NCBI GenBank assembly: GCA_029976065.1
Contig: JARKNV010000064.1
Span: 1 to 62,844 of the forward strand
Direction: 5' to 3'
Source of the DNA: Selenomonadales bacterium
GTDB taxonomy: Bacteria; Bacillota; Negativicutes; Sporomusales; UBA7701
Length of the DNA stretch: 62,844 bases
This document shows positions 11,075 to 18,893 of this stretch, one piece after another. Made by a program: the position numbers and the translations under genes. How positions within the stretch are numbered: the first letter of the stretch is position 1; the number at the start of each line of letters is the position of its first letter. The notes under the pieces were generated by a model. It worked only from the letters and a program-made list of their open reading frames with translations. It searched no databases and was not told where the DNA came from.

Positions 11075-11857
11075 ATGTTTAGGCCGGTTAAGACCAAAAA
11101 GGTTTACGAGGAGATTATCGGGCAGATCAAGAAGCTGATCGTCGACGGCAAGCTTCAGCCGGGCGACAAGCTGCTGTCCGAACGCGAACTGTCGGAGAAG
11201 CTTAATGTCAGCCGGGCGTCGGTGCGCGAGGCGTTCAGCGCCCTGGAGATGATGGGCATTATCTCCATCCGCCCCGGGGAGGGCAGCTTTGTCCGCCAGG
11301 TGTCGTTCGAGGGCATGCTTGAGCCGTTGTCCTTCCTTCTCCAGATGGATATCGACGATATCATGCAGCTTTTGGAGGTGCGCAAGATCCTTGAAGTGGA
11401 GACGGCCGCCCTGGCGGCTCTCCGGGCTAAGCACGAGGATTTGGAGGATATCCACCGCGCGATCCTCGGCATGAGGGAGGAGCTGAAACGGGGCGAGGTC
11501 GGCGACATCGCCGATGCCAGCTTCCATTTCGCGGTCGCCAAGGCCGCGAACAACCCTATCCTGATAAAGGTGATGGGTACCATTTCCGATCTCATGAATA
11601 ATTCCTTCCGTTCCTCGCGGCAAAAATTGTTTTTGGTCGAGAATATGCCGGCGGTGCTGTATAACGCCCACTTCGAGATTTACGAGGCGGTTTGCGACCA
11701 TAACCCGAGCCTGGCCCGCCTGCGGATGCGCGAGCATCTGACGATGGTGGAGGATGCCATGCGCGAGCTCAGGGACGGCGGCATAAGTTCACTGAGGAAT
11801 TTCCGCGATATTCCGCCCGAACACAAGATCAGGAAAGATTTTGGCTTCCCTTCGTAA
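11075..11857 (+). CDS. FadR/GntR-family regulator, lactate-type (LldR-like)
   Basis: Transcription factor of 260 residues. The N-terminal winged helix-turn-helix (KKVYEEIIGQIKKLIVDGKLQPGDKLLSERELSEKLNVSRASVREA, then GIISIRPGEGSFV) is the GntR signature. The C-terminal all-helical FCD domain has HFEIYEAVCDHNP and REHLTMVEDAM. It lies immediately upstream of a lactate permease and an FAD-linked dehydrogenase on the same strand, so it probably responds to lactate or glycolate and controls them. A TTGG..CCAA-type palindrome lies in front of the permease. GGAGGAAGC precedes the ATG. Confidence 0.87.
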   Translation: MFRPVKTKKVYEEIIGQIKKLIVDGKLQPGDKLLSERELSEKLNVSRASVREAFSALEMMGIISIRPGEGSFVRQVSFEGMLEPLSFLLQMDIDDIMQLLEVRKILEVETAALAALRAKHEDLEDIHRAILGMREELKRGEVGDIADASFHFAVAKAANNPILIKVMGTISDLMNNSFRSSRQKLFLVENMPAVLYNAHFEIYEAVCDHNPSLARLRMREHLTMVEDAMRELRDGGISSLRNFRDIPPEHKIRKDFGFPS

Positions 11858-11905
11858 AACCCGCCCACGGTTGAAGTTGAAGCCTTTTTCTTGGGGCGGA
11901 GTTTT
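11856..11905 (+). terminator. Probable bidirectional terminator after the FadR-type gene
   Basis: AAAACCCGCCCA at 11856-11867 pairs with TGGGGCGGAGTTTT at 11892-11905 with small bulges; the right arm ends in T4. It overlaps the stop codon of the regulator gene. Confidence 0.5.
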
Positions 11906-11918
11906 CAGAATAATGGGA

Positions 11919-11936
11919 ATGTTAAATATTTCACAA
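11919..11936. promoter_or_regulatory. Rex-type operator upstream of the lactate permease
   Basis: ATGTTAA-ATAT-TTCACAA matches the Rex consensus TTGTgAA-n4-TTCACAA (or its TTGTTAA variant) at all but one of the 14 defined positions when the variant is allowed. A rex gene lies at 43.1 kb. Rex would repress this promoter when NADH is low. By-eye match; not tested. Confidence 0.55.
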
Positions 11937-12096
11937 ACAATTGCCGCCGACCGGACAGGCATAACGGGGCTTGATAGCCATATCAATAAGTTATAGCATT
12001 GTTTTCACGCGGCCGCAGGGGGAAAACCTGGGCTGCTGCCAGAATAGTTAGACATTGTCCGGATGTTTTTCCAGGGTAGCGGGCCGTTAGGTATTG

Positions 12097-12109
12097 TTGG
12101 CCTGACCAA
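12097..12109. promoter_or_regulatory. Candidate FadR/LldR-type operator
   Basis: TTGGCCTGACCAA is an inverted repeat with one mismatched pair. It matches the TTGGt-n-ACCAA style of operator bound by the PdhR/LldR branch of GntR proteins. It lies 83 bases upstream of the permease start and downstream of the regulator gene. Confidence 0.42.
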
Positions 12110-12191
12110 TATACCAGTGAGAGGGGGGATGTGGAGGCTGCTTGGGAGGGGAGTCACCGCGAAAGATTAAAAAAAATGAGGGGTGTATGCG

Positions 12192-13847
12192 ATGAAATGG
12201 ACCCAAATTTATGATCCACTGGGAAATATCGGCCTTTCGGCGCTCATTGCCGCCATTCCGCTATTTATCCTTTTGTACATGCTGGGCGTCCGCCGTTCGA
12301 AGGGCCATCACGCCGCCCTGCTGGGAGTAGGGTCGGCCGTCATCGTAGCCATCGCCGTGTGGGGCATGCCCACCGGCCTGGCCATCAGCGCAACGCTCAA
12401 CGGCATGCTTGTCGGCATCTTCCCGATCGTCTGGATCGTCGTTACCGCCATCTGGGTGTACAATATGACAGTCGAGTCGGGTGAGTTCGAGATCATCAAG
12501 AATTCGCTCGCTTCCCTTACCGACGACCGCCGCTTGCAGGCGCTGTTCATCGCTTTCGCTTTCGGCTCGTTCATCGAGGGGACGGCCGGTTTCGGCACGC
12601 CGGTGGCCATCACGGCCGCGATGCTGGTGGGCCTCGGCTTCAACCCGGTGTACGCCGCCGGTATCTGCCTGATCGCCAACACCGCCCCGGTCGCTTTCGG
12701 CGCCATCGGCATCCCGATCGTGGTCGCCGGCCAGGTAACGGGCATCGACCCTATGCATATCAGCAAGATCGTCGGCCGCCAGCTGCCTTTCCTGTCGATT
12801 ATCGTGCCGCTGTGGCTGGTCGTGACGATGGCCGGCTGGAAGCGGGCCATGGAAGTGCTGCCCGCGGTGCTGGTCGCCGGCCTGTGCTTCGCGGTGACCC
12901 AGTTCTTCACCGCCAACTATGTCAATCCGTTCCTGCCTGATATCACGTCGGCGTTCGTTACCATCATCGGCCTGGGCGCTTTCCTGAAGGTCTGGAAGCC
13001 GGAGAACGTCTGGCACTTCCCGGACGAGAAGCCGGCCGCGACCGGCAAGGTCAAGCTCCAGTACACGACCGGCGAAGTGCTTCGCGCCTGGGGACCCTAT
13101 ATCATTCTGGCGGCAGCCGTGTTCCTGTGGGCCGACGACAAGTTCATCGGCTTCAAGACCACGCTGCTCGGCTGGGAAAAAGCTCTCGGCCTCACGGTAA
13201 TCTCGTGGCCCGGTCTGGACGGCCTGGTGCAGCGGACGATGCCGGTGGTGCCGAAGGTCGCTCCCTACGCCGCCAAGTACGGCATCAACTTCTTGTCGGC
13301 GGCCGGCACGGCCATCCTGCTGTCCGGCATCCTGTCGATCTTCATCATCCCCAACTACGGCGTCGGCCGGGCTGTAAACTCCTTCTTCCGCACCATCAAG
13401 CAGCTGGTTTACCCGATCGTCACCATCGCCATGATCCTCGGCCTCGCCTATATCATGAACTACTCGGGCATGAGCTCGACGCTGGGCCTGGCCTTCACCG
13501 CCACCGGCAAGGCGTTCCCGTTCTTCGCCCCGATCCTCGGCTGGCTGGGCGTGTTCCTGACCGGTTCGGACACTTCGTCGAACGCGCTGTTCGGCTCGAT
13601 GCAGAAGACGGCCGCCGAACAGATCGGCGTCGACCCGTCGCTGACCGTGGCCGCCAACTCGTCCGGCGGCGTGTGCGGCAAGATGATTTCCCCGCAGTCG
13701 ATCTCGGTTGCGACCGCCGCTACCGGCCTGGTCGGCGAGGAGGGCACGATCTTCCGCTTCACCCTTATGCACAGCATCGTGATGGTTATCTTCATGGGTG
13801 TTCTGACTTATCTCCAGGCTTACGCGCTGCGCTTCATGCTGCCGTAG
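12192..13847 (+). CDS. lctP: L-lactate permease (LctP family)
   Basis: Proton-coupled lactate/glycolate transporter, about 551 residues with 12 or more membrane segments. Family motifs include SFIEGTAGFGTPVAI, AANSSGGVCGKMISPQS and FLTGSDTSSNALFGSMQ. I chose ATG 12192; GAGGGG at 12178-12183 lies eight bases upstream, while GTG 12183 overlaps that site. It stands between a FadR-type regulator and an FAD-linked dehydrogenase, a standard lactate-use arrangement. A strong hairpin follows it, so the dehydrogenase may be expressed at a lower level. Confidence 0.94.
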   Translation: MKWTQIYDPLGNIGLSALIAAIPLFILLYMLGVRRSKGHHAALLGVGSAVIVAIAVWGMPTGLAISATLNGMLVGIFPIVWIVVTAIWVYNMTVESGEFEIIKNSLASLTDDRRLQALFIAFAFGSFIEGTAGFGTPVAITAAMLVGLGFNPVYAAGICLIANTAPVAFGAIGIPIVVAGQVTGIDPMHISKIVGRQLPFLSIIVPLWLVVTMAGWKRAMEVLPAVLVAGLCFAVTQFFTANYVNPFLPDITSAFVTIIGLGAFLKVWKPENVWHFPDEKPAATGKVKLQYTTGEVLRAWGPYIILAAAVFLWADDKFIGFKTTLLGWEKALGLTVISWPGLDGLVQRTMPVVPKVAPYAAKYGINFLSAAGTAILLSGILSIFIIPNYGVGRAVNSFFRTIKQLVYPIVTIAMILGLAYIMNYSGMSSTLGLAFTATGKAFPFFAPILGWLGVFLTGSDTSSNALFGSMQKTAAEQIGVDPSLTVAANSSGGVCGKMISPQSISVATAATGLVGEEGTIFRFTLMHSIVMVIFMGVLTYLQAYALRFMLP

Positions 13848-13860
13848 CCCAGGAAGGCAG

Positions 13861-13893
13861 ACGGGTGGCGGGCCCACGGCCCGCCACCCGTTT
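13861..13893 (+). terminator. Strong hairpin after the lactate permease
   Basis: Perfect 14-base-pair stem (13861-13874 with 13878-13891) with a CAC loop, followed by only three T. It is either an imperfect terminator or a 3' stabiliser that lowers read-through into the dehydrogenase gene. Confidence 0.55.
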
Positions 13894-13953
13894 CCAACCG
13901 GCTGTATGCCGGCTAAACTCCCGTCAGACAATGCGCGGAGGAGAGAATTGACA

Positions 13954-15333
13954 ATGAACGCGAATGTTATCCATGAACTGAGGAAGATCGTCGGCTCCCA
14001 GTGGGTGGCGACGGATAAGGAAGACCTGATTTGCTACGGCTATGACGCCACTCCCGGTTTTTTCAACCTGCCGGAGGCGGTGGTGCAGCCGGGCGACAAG
14101 GAGGAAGTGGCCGCCGTTCTCAGGCTGGCCAACCGGGAGAAGTTCCCCGTATATACCCGCGGCTCGGGCACGAACCTGAGCGCCGGCGCGGTGCCCGCCC
14201 AGGGCGGCGTGGTGCTGTCGACCGCCCGCATGAACAGGATTATCGACATCGACCCCGAAAACTGGACGGCGGTGGTGGAGCCGGGCGTGATCGTGGCCGA
14301 GCTGAACGCCGCCGTAGAAAAATACGGTCTTATTTACCCGCCCGATCCGGGCACGGTGGCCACCGCCAGCGTGGGCGGCACGGTGGCCGAGGATTCCGGG
14401 GGCCTGCGCGGCCTGAAGTACGGGGTGACGAAGCATTACGTGACCGGCGTGCAGGCGGTGCTGGCCGACGGGTCGGTCGTGGAGTACGGCGGCCGCAACG
14501 TGAAGGCGCCGGGCTACGATATGGTGATGCTGTTCACCGGTTCGGAGGGCACGCTGGGAGTGCTGACGAAGATTACGGTGCGGCTGGTGCCTGCGCCCGC
14601 CGACCGCCGGAGCATGATCGCGACGTTCGCCGATCTGAACGGCGCCGGCCGGTCGATCGCCGAGATCATCAGCCATAAGATCATCCCGGCGACGCTGGAG
14701 ATCATGGACAATTACACGATCCGCACGGTGGAGAGCTTCGCCAAGCTGGGGCTGCCGGTGGCGGCCGAGGCGATCATCCTCGCCGAGGTGGACGGCGACG
14801 CCGATACGGTGGCCCAGGATGCCGCCAAGATGGAGAAGATTCTCCGCGATAACGGCGGCGAGGTGCGGGTGGCGACGAGCAACCAGGAGCGCGACCAGAT
14901 CTGGGCGGCGCGGCGCGCGGCGCTGCCGTCGCTGGCCAAGCTCCGCCCGTCGACGTACTGCGAGGATGCGACGGTGCCCCGCGACAAGGTGCCCGATATG
15001 GTGCGGATCGTTACCGAGATCGCCGCCCGCAACCAGGTGGAGATCGGGACGTTCGGCCACGCCGGCGACGGCAATCTCCACCCGACGATCGTGACGGACA
15101 TCAGGGACGCGGCGGAGATGGAACGGGTGTACAGGGCGATGGACGAGATTTTCCAGACGGCGCTGAAGCTCGGCGGTACGCTGTCGGGCGAGCACGGCAT
15201 CGGCCTGGGGAAACTGAAGTATATGCCCGATCAGTTCGGGCCGGAGGGGATGGCGGTGATGCGCGGCATCAAGCAGGCCCTCGACCCGAACAATATCCTC
15301 AACCCCGGGAAACTGGTGGGCGAGGTTCACTGA
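13954..15333 (+). CDS. glcD: FAD-linked lactate/glycolate dehydrogenase (GlcD-type)
   Basis: Flavoprotein of the FAD_binding_4 / FAD-oxidase C family, about 459 residues, that oxidises D-lactate or glycolate to the 2-oxoacid. The FAD segment shows PVYTRGSGTNLSAGAVPAQGG and TATASVGGTVAEDSGGLRGLKYG. The C-terminal half has GHAGDGNLHPTIV and GGTLSGEHGIGLGKL, with the conserved histidines of the active site. GGAGGAG precedes ATG 13954. There is no adjacent iron-sulfur partner (GlcF) or EtfAB, so the electron acceptor is not visible here; in anaerobic relatives an Etf-linked bifurcating lactate dehydrogenase is known. Confidence 0.88.
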   Translation: MNANVIHELRKIVGSQWVATDKEDLICYGYDATPGFFNLPEAVVQPGDKEEVAAVLRLANREKFPVYTRGSGTNLSAGAVPAQGGVVLSTARMNRIIDIDPENWTAVVEPGVIVAELNAAVEKYGLIYPPDPGTVATASVGGTVAEDSGGLRGLKYGVTKHYVTGVQAVLADGSVVEYGGRNVKAPGYDMVMLFTGSEGTLGVLTKITVRLVPAPADRRSMIATFADLNGAGRSIAEIISHKIIPATLEIMDNYTIRTVESFAKLGLPVAAEAIILAEVDGDADTVAQDAAKMEKILRDNGGEVRVATSNQERDQIWAARRAALPSLAKLRPSTYCEDATVPRDKVPDMVRIVTEIAARNQVEIGTFGHAGDGNLHPTIVTDIRDAAEMERVYRAMDEIFQTALKLGGTLSGEHGIGLGKLKYMPDQFGPEGMAVMRGIKQALDPNNILNPGKLVGEVH

Positions 15334-15348
15334 CGATGCGCCGGCGGT

Positions 15349-15386
15349 GGGGGGGGGCGGGCGGGGGGGGCGCGGGGCGGGGCGGG
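15349..15386 (+). other. Very G-rich tract, G-quadruplex candidate
   Basis: On the plus strand the runs are G9, G3, G8, G4, G4 and G3, separated by one to three bases, between the glcD stop and the tatA promoter. Far more than the four runs of three or more G needed for an intramolecular quadruplex are present. Confidence 0.55.
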
Positions 15387-15432
15387 CCGCGCGCACCGCT
15401 TGCTTTTCGCGGGCGCAAAGGCGGGGACAGCC

Positions 15433-15461
15433 TGTACTTTTGCCGCGCGGTTCAGTATAAT
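15433..15461 (+). promoter_or_regulatory. Candidate promoter of tatA-tatC
   Basis: A perfect TATAAT lies at 15456-15461, 34 bases ahead of the tatA start. The best -35 at 17 bases is TGTACT (15433-15438), which is weak. The G-rich tract lies about 45 bases upstream of it. Confidence 0.4.
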
Positions 15462-15494
15462 TAAAGATGAAGTCTGCTTAGGGGATGTGGTATT

Positions 15495-15734
15495 GTGTTC
15501 AACCTTGGCATGCCGGAACTGGCCCTGATCCTGGTTATCGCGCTCATCGTCTTCGGACCGGGCAAGCTGCCGGAAGTGGGCAAGGCCCTGGGCAAGGGCC
15601 TGGGCGAGTTCCGCCGCGCGATGTCGGCCGAGGGGGCCGCGAAAGAGGAGCCGATCACGATCGAGGCGAAGCCGGTGGAGAAGAAGGCGGAGGAGAAGAC
15701 CGCCGACGCCGGGAAACCGGAAGAGACGAAGTGA
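15495..15734 (+). CDS. tatA: Sec-independent (twin-arginine) translocase subunit TatA
   Basis: 79-residue TatA: one membrane helix ([13 protein letters not shown]) followed by the [24 protein letters not shown] amphipathic helix and a charged, disordered tail ([20 protein letters not shown]). It forms the size-adjustable pore for folded proteins exported by Tat. Start is GTG 15495 with a TAGGGGATG site. tatC follows nine bases after the stop. The GPGKLPE turn is the family signature. Confidence 0.93.
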   Translation: MFNLGMPELALILVIALIVFGPGKLPEVGKALGKGLGEFRRAMSAEGAAKEEPITIEAKPVEKKAEEKTADAGKPEETK

Positions 15735-15743
15735 GGCCGGCCG

Positions 15744-16487
15744 ATGTCTGACAAGCCCCGGGAATTCGAAAATGAGCCGGAGGAGCGGGCCGCCGGCGGC
15801 GAGATGTCGCTCGTCGACCATCTGCAGGAGCTGAGAAAGCGGCTGATCGTCTGCGTCGCCGTGGTGCTGGCGGCCAGCGGCGCCTGTTATTTCTACGCCG
15901 TCGAGCTGGTGCACGTCATCACCGCCCCGGCCGGAAAGCTGTATTATATGAACCCGGCCGAGGCTTTTTTTACATATCTCAAGGTGGCGTTTTTCGCCGG
16001 CTTTCTGCTGGCGCTGCCGGTGATCTTCTACCAGCTGTGGGCGTTCGTGGTGCCGGCCCTGACGAGGCGGGAGCGCACGGCGTCGCTGTTTCTGGTGCCG
16101 GCGTCGCTGGTGCTGTTTTTCGTCGGCCTGGCCTTTTCCTATTATCTCGTACTGCCGGCGGCGATCGGCTTTTTCATCGGTTTCGCCACCCCCGACCTGC
16201 AGCCGATGTTTTCCATCGGCCAGTACCTGTCGTTCGTGATTTCCTTCATGCTGCCGTTCGGCTTCGTGTTCGAGTTGCCGCTGTTCATCATCGTGGCCGC
16301 CAGGCTGGGCGTCATCGGCTCGGCTTTCCTGGCGGCGAAGCGCAAGCTGGTCATCGTGCTGTCGTTCGTGGTGGGGGCGGTGGTGTCGCCAACGCCGGAC
16401 GTGTTTTCGCAGACGATGATCGCCGTGCCGCTGCTGATTTTGTACGAGATCAGCGTTTTTATCGTAAAACACGTGTTGCGGCGGTAA
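15744..16487 (+). CDS. tatC: Twin-arginine translocase subunit TatC
   Basis: Polytopic signal-peptide receptor of the Tat system, 247 residues with six predicted membrane helices. The family segment MSLVDHLQELRKRLIVC opens the conserved part, followed by PAEAFFTYLKVAFFAGFLLALPVIFYQLWAFV-type sequence and, near the end, SPTPDVFSQ. A 20-residue charged N-terminal extension is unusual but harmless. With TatA it makes a minimal TatAC system; no TatB is seen, which is normal in Firmicutes. No obvious Tat substrate is encoded in the window. Confidence 0.94.
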   Translation: MSDKPREFENEPEERAAGGEMSLVDHLQELRKRLIVCVAVVLAASGACYFYAVELVHVITAPAGKLYYMNPAEAFFTYLKVAFFAGFLLALPVIFYQLWAFVVPALTRRERTASLFLVPASLVLFFVGLAFSYYLVLPAAIGFFIGFATPDLQPMFSIGQYLSFVISFMLPFGFVFELPLFIIVAARLGVIGSAFLAAKRKLVIVLSFVVGAVVSPTPDVFSQTMIAVPLLILYEISVFIVKHVLRR

Positions 16488-16517
16488 TGAAGGCATACTA
16501 ATGCCGGGGGATTTTTT

Positions 16518-17978
16518 TTGGCTTTCGCTGATTTGCGCGAATTCATCGCCGCCCTTGAGGCCCGCGGCTGGCTGAAGCGCATCGCCCGGCCGGTGGACTG
16601 CGAGCTGGAGATAACCGAGATCACCGACCGGGTGTCGAAGCTGGGCGGGGCGAAGAATGTCGCCCTGCTGTTCGAGAAGGTGCAGGGCTACGACATCCCG
16701 GTGCTGACGAACGCTTTCGGCAGCATGGAGCGGATGGCGCTGGCCCTCGGTGCGGCGCGGGTGGACGATATCGCCGCCGGACTTCGCGATTTGCTGCAGC
16801 TGCCGTACGTTTCCCTGGAGAGCAAGCTCGACCTGGTGCGCCTCATCCCCGCCGCCCGGCGGGCGGTTAATTTTCCCCGGTACGTGCGGTCGGGACCGTG
16901 CAAAGAGGTTATAATAAGGGACGAGCCCTCGCTGGACAAGTTCCCGGTGCTGAAGTGCTGGCCGGGGGACGCCGGCCGGTTCATCACGCTGCCGCTGGTG
17001 TTCACGAAGAATCCGCGCACCGGCAAGCGCAACGTCGGCATGTACCGCATGCAGGTGTACGACGGGAAGACGACCGGCATGCACTGGCACATCCACAAGG
17101 ACGGGGCGGCGAATTGCCGCGCCCATCGCGAGCTGGGCCGCGGCAAAATGGAAGTCGCGGTGGCGCTCGGCGGCGATCCGGCCGTGACTTATGCCGCGAC
17201 CGCGCCGCTGCCGCCGAACATCGACGAGTTGCTTTTCGCCGGTTTTCTGCGCGGCCAGCCGGTGGAGCTGGTGAAGTGCGAGACGGTGGCTATCGAGGTG
17301 CCGGCGGCGGCCGAGATCGTGCTGGAGGGCTATGTGGACACCGGCGAGCTGAGGCGGGAGGGGCCGTTCGGCGACCATACCGGCTATTATTCGCTCGCCG
17401 ACGATTACCCCGTTTTCCATCTCACCTGCATAACCCACCGGAAAAACCCGATTTATCCGGCGACCGTCGTCGGCAAGCCGCCGATGGAGGACTGCTACCT
17501 GGCCAAGGCGACGGAGCGGATTTTTCTGCCGCTGCTGCAGCAGGTGCTGCCGGAGGTCGTCGATATCAACCTGCCGCTGGCGGGCGTTTTTCACAACTGC
17601 GCCGTCCTGGCGATCAGGAAGAGCTACCCGCAGCACGCCAGGAAGGTGATGCACGCCGTGTGGGGCCTCGGCCAACTGATGTTCACGAAGATGATCATCG
17701 TGGTTGACGGCCATGTGAATGTGCAGGATATGAACGAGGTGTGGTGGCGGGTTTTCAACAACATCGACGCCCGCCGCGACATCGTGCTGGCCGACGGGCC
17801 GCTGGACGCGCTCGACCACGCCTCGCCCATGCCCCGCTGGGGCAGCAGGGTGGGCATCGACGCGACCAGGACGTGGCCCGAGGAGGGCCATTCGCGGGCG
17901 TGGCCGGACGAGATCGCGATGTCGCCGGCGGTGAAGGACCGGGTGGACGAAATCTGGAAGGATCTTGGCCTTGGGTAA
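16518..17978 (+). CDS. UbiD-family prenylated-FMN decarboxylase
   Basis: 486-residue member of the UbiD family, which decarboxylates aromatic or unsaturated acids with prenylated FMN. Recognisable segments include MYRMQVYDGKTTGMHWHIHKDGA, LRREGPFGDHTGYYS (with the E-x-PFG-D/E-HTGYY active-site signature) and PPMEDCYLAKATERIF. Start is TTG 16518 with GGGGGA upstream. It overlaps the UbiA-type gene, so the pair probably acts on the same quinone precursor: prenylation then decarboxylation in menaquinone synthesis (the futalosine-route enzymes are one possibility). A partner UbiX is not in the window. Confidence 0.88.
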   Translation: MAFADLREFIAALEARGWLKRIARPVDCELEITEITDRVSKLGGAKNVALLFEKVQGYDIPVLTNAFGSMERMALALGAARVDDIAAGLRDLLQLPYVSLESKLDLVRLIPAARRAVNFPRYVRSGPCKEVIIRDEPSLDKFPVLKCWPGDAGRFITLPLVFTKNPRTGKRNVGMYRMQVYDGKTTGMHWHIHKDGAANCRAHRELGRGKMEVAVALGGDPAVTYAATAPLPPNIDELLFAGFLRGQPVELVKCETVAIEVPAAAEIVLEGYVDTGELRREGPFGDHTGYYSLADDYPVFHLTCITHRKNPIYPATVVGKPPMEDCYLAKATERIFLPLLQQVLPEVVDINLPLAGVFHNCAVLAIRKSYPQHARKVMHAVWGLGQLMFTKMIIVVDGHVNVQDMNEVWWRVFNNIDARRDIVLADGPLDALDHASPMPRWGSRVGIDATRTWPEEGHSRAWPDEIAMSPAVKDRVDEIWKDLGLG

Positions 17979-18819
17979 GCTGAAGGCGCATCTCGACAAT
18001 ATCGCGGTTTCGCATTCGGTGTTCGCGCTGCCGTTCGCGTATATGGGCGCTTTTCTCGCCGCCGGCGGCCTGCCCGGCGGCGGCGATCTTTTCTGGATAA
18101 CGGTGGCGATGGTGGGGGCCCGCAGCGCGGCCCTGGCGCTCAATAACCTCGTCGACCTGCGGTACGACCGGCTGCACCCCCGCTTCGCGGCCCGGCCGAT
18201 GGTGACGGGGGAGGTTAAGCCCTGGGAGGCGGCGCTGGTGATTGTCGCCTGCCTGGGCATGTTCGTTTACGCGGCCCACCAGCTCCACCCGCTGGCCCGG
18301 CTGCTGTGGCCGCTGGCGGTGGCGCCGTTCGCGATCTATCCGTATATGAAGCGGTTTTCCTGGGCCTGCCACCTGGTGCTGGGGGTGGCGCTCGCCGGCG
18401 CGCCGGTGGGGGCGTGGATCGCCGTCCGCGGCGACCTGGGGGCTGCGGTGTCGCTGCTGGCGGCGGGGGTGGGGATATGGATCGCGGCTTTCGATGTCGT
18501 GTACGGCTGCCAGGACGTGGCGTTCGACAGGGCGCACGGGCTGCATTCGCTGCCGGCGGCCGTCGGGGTGGCCCGCGCCCTGAAGCTGGCCCGGCTGATG
18601 CACGCCGCGAGCGTGGCCGCATTCGCGGCCGCGGGGTGGCTGTCCGGCCTCGGCCCGTGGTATTACGCCGGGGTGGCGCTGGCGGCGGCCGTGCTGGTCT
18701 ATCAGCACGGCATCGTGTCGGCCGGCGACCTGAGTCGGGTGACCCAGGCGTATTTCCTCCGCAACGGGCTGGTGGGGGCGGCTATTTTTCTGTTCACGGC
18801 GATAAGTATGTTCGGTTAG
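17971..18819 (+). CDS. UbiA-family prenyltransferase
   Basis: Membrane prenyltransferase of about 282 residues and seven to nine helices. The two Mg-diphosphate motifs are NNLVDLRYDRLHPR and DVVYGCQDVAFDRAHGLHSLP. The first has N-N-x-x-D instead of N-D-x-x-D, as in the UbiA homologues of the futalosine pathway. I prefer TTG 17971 (GGAAGGA is eight bases upstream) over TTG 17965. It overlaps the UbiD-type gene. It probably attaches the tail made by the polyprenyl synthase at 10.1 kb to a naphthoate-type acceptor; the acceptor is inferred. Confidence 0.87.
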   Translation: MGKLKAHLDNIAVSHSVFALPFAYMGAFLAAGGLPGGGDLFWITVAMVGARSAALALNNLVDLRYDRLHPRFAARPMVTGEVKPWEAALVIVACLGMFVYAAHQLHPLARLLWPLAVAPFAIYPYMKRFSWACHLVLGVALAGAPVGAWIAVRGDLGAAVSLLAAGVGIWIAAFDVVYGCQDVAFDRAHGLHSLPAAVGVARALKLARLMHAASVAAFAAAGWLSGLGPWYYAGVALAAAVLVYQHGIVSAGDLSRVTQAYFLRNGLVGAAIFLFTAISMFG

Positions 18820-18893
18820 CCGTCGCCCCGCGGGCGGCGGCCAAGGGAGGGCCGTCCGTCTCCAGGCCGGTCCGCCCGGAAAGGAGGGGCAGC

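Larger units (their letters stand above)
11858..12191. other. Regulatory intergenic region ahead of the lactate permease
   Basis: No gene seen. From left to right it holds the terminator of the regulator gene, a Rex-type palindrome (11919-11936), about 160 bases without clear signals, a FadR-type operator candidate (12097-12109) and the ribosome site GAGGGG at 12178-12183. I could not identify a convincing -35/-10 pair. Confidence 0.5.

Noticed and set aside
15327..18260. A very long minus-strand open frame (about 977 codons) opposite tatA, tatC and the UbiD-type gene
   Set aside because: It is a mirror of GC-rich coding DNA: Arg/His/Pro-rich translation, no domains and full overlap with clear genes.
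18306..18893. An N-terminal extension of the MFS transporter overlapping the UbiA gene
   Set aside because: AAGGAGGGG directly precedes ATG 18894 and the extension is Gly/Arg-rich shadow of UbiA.
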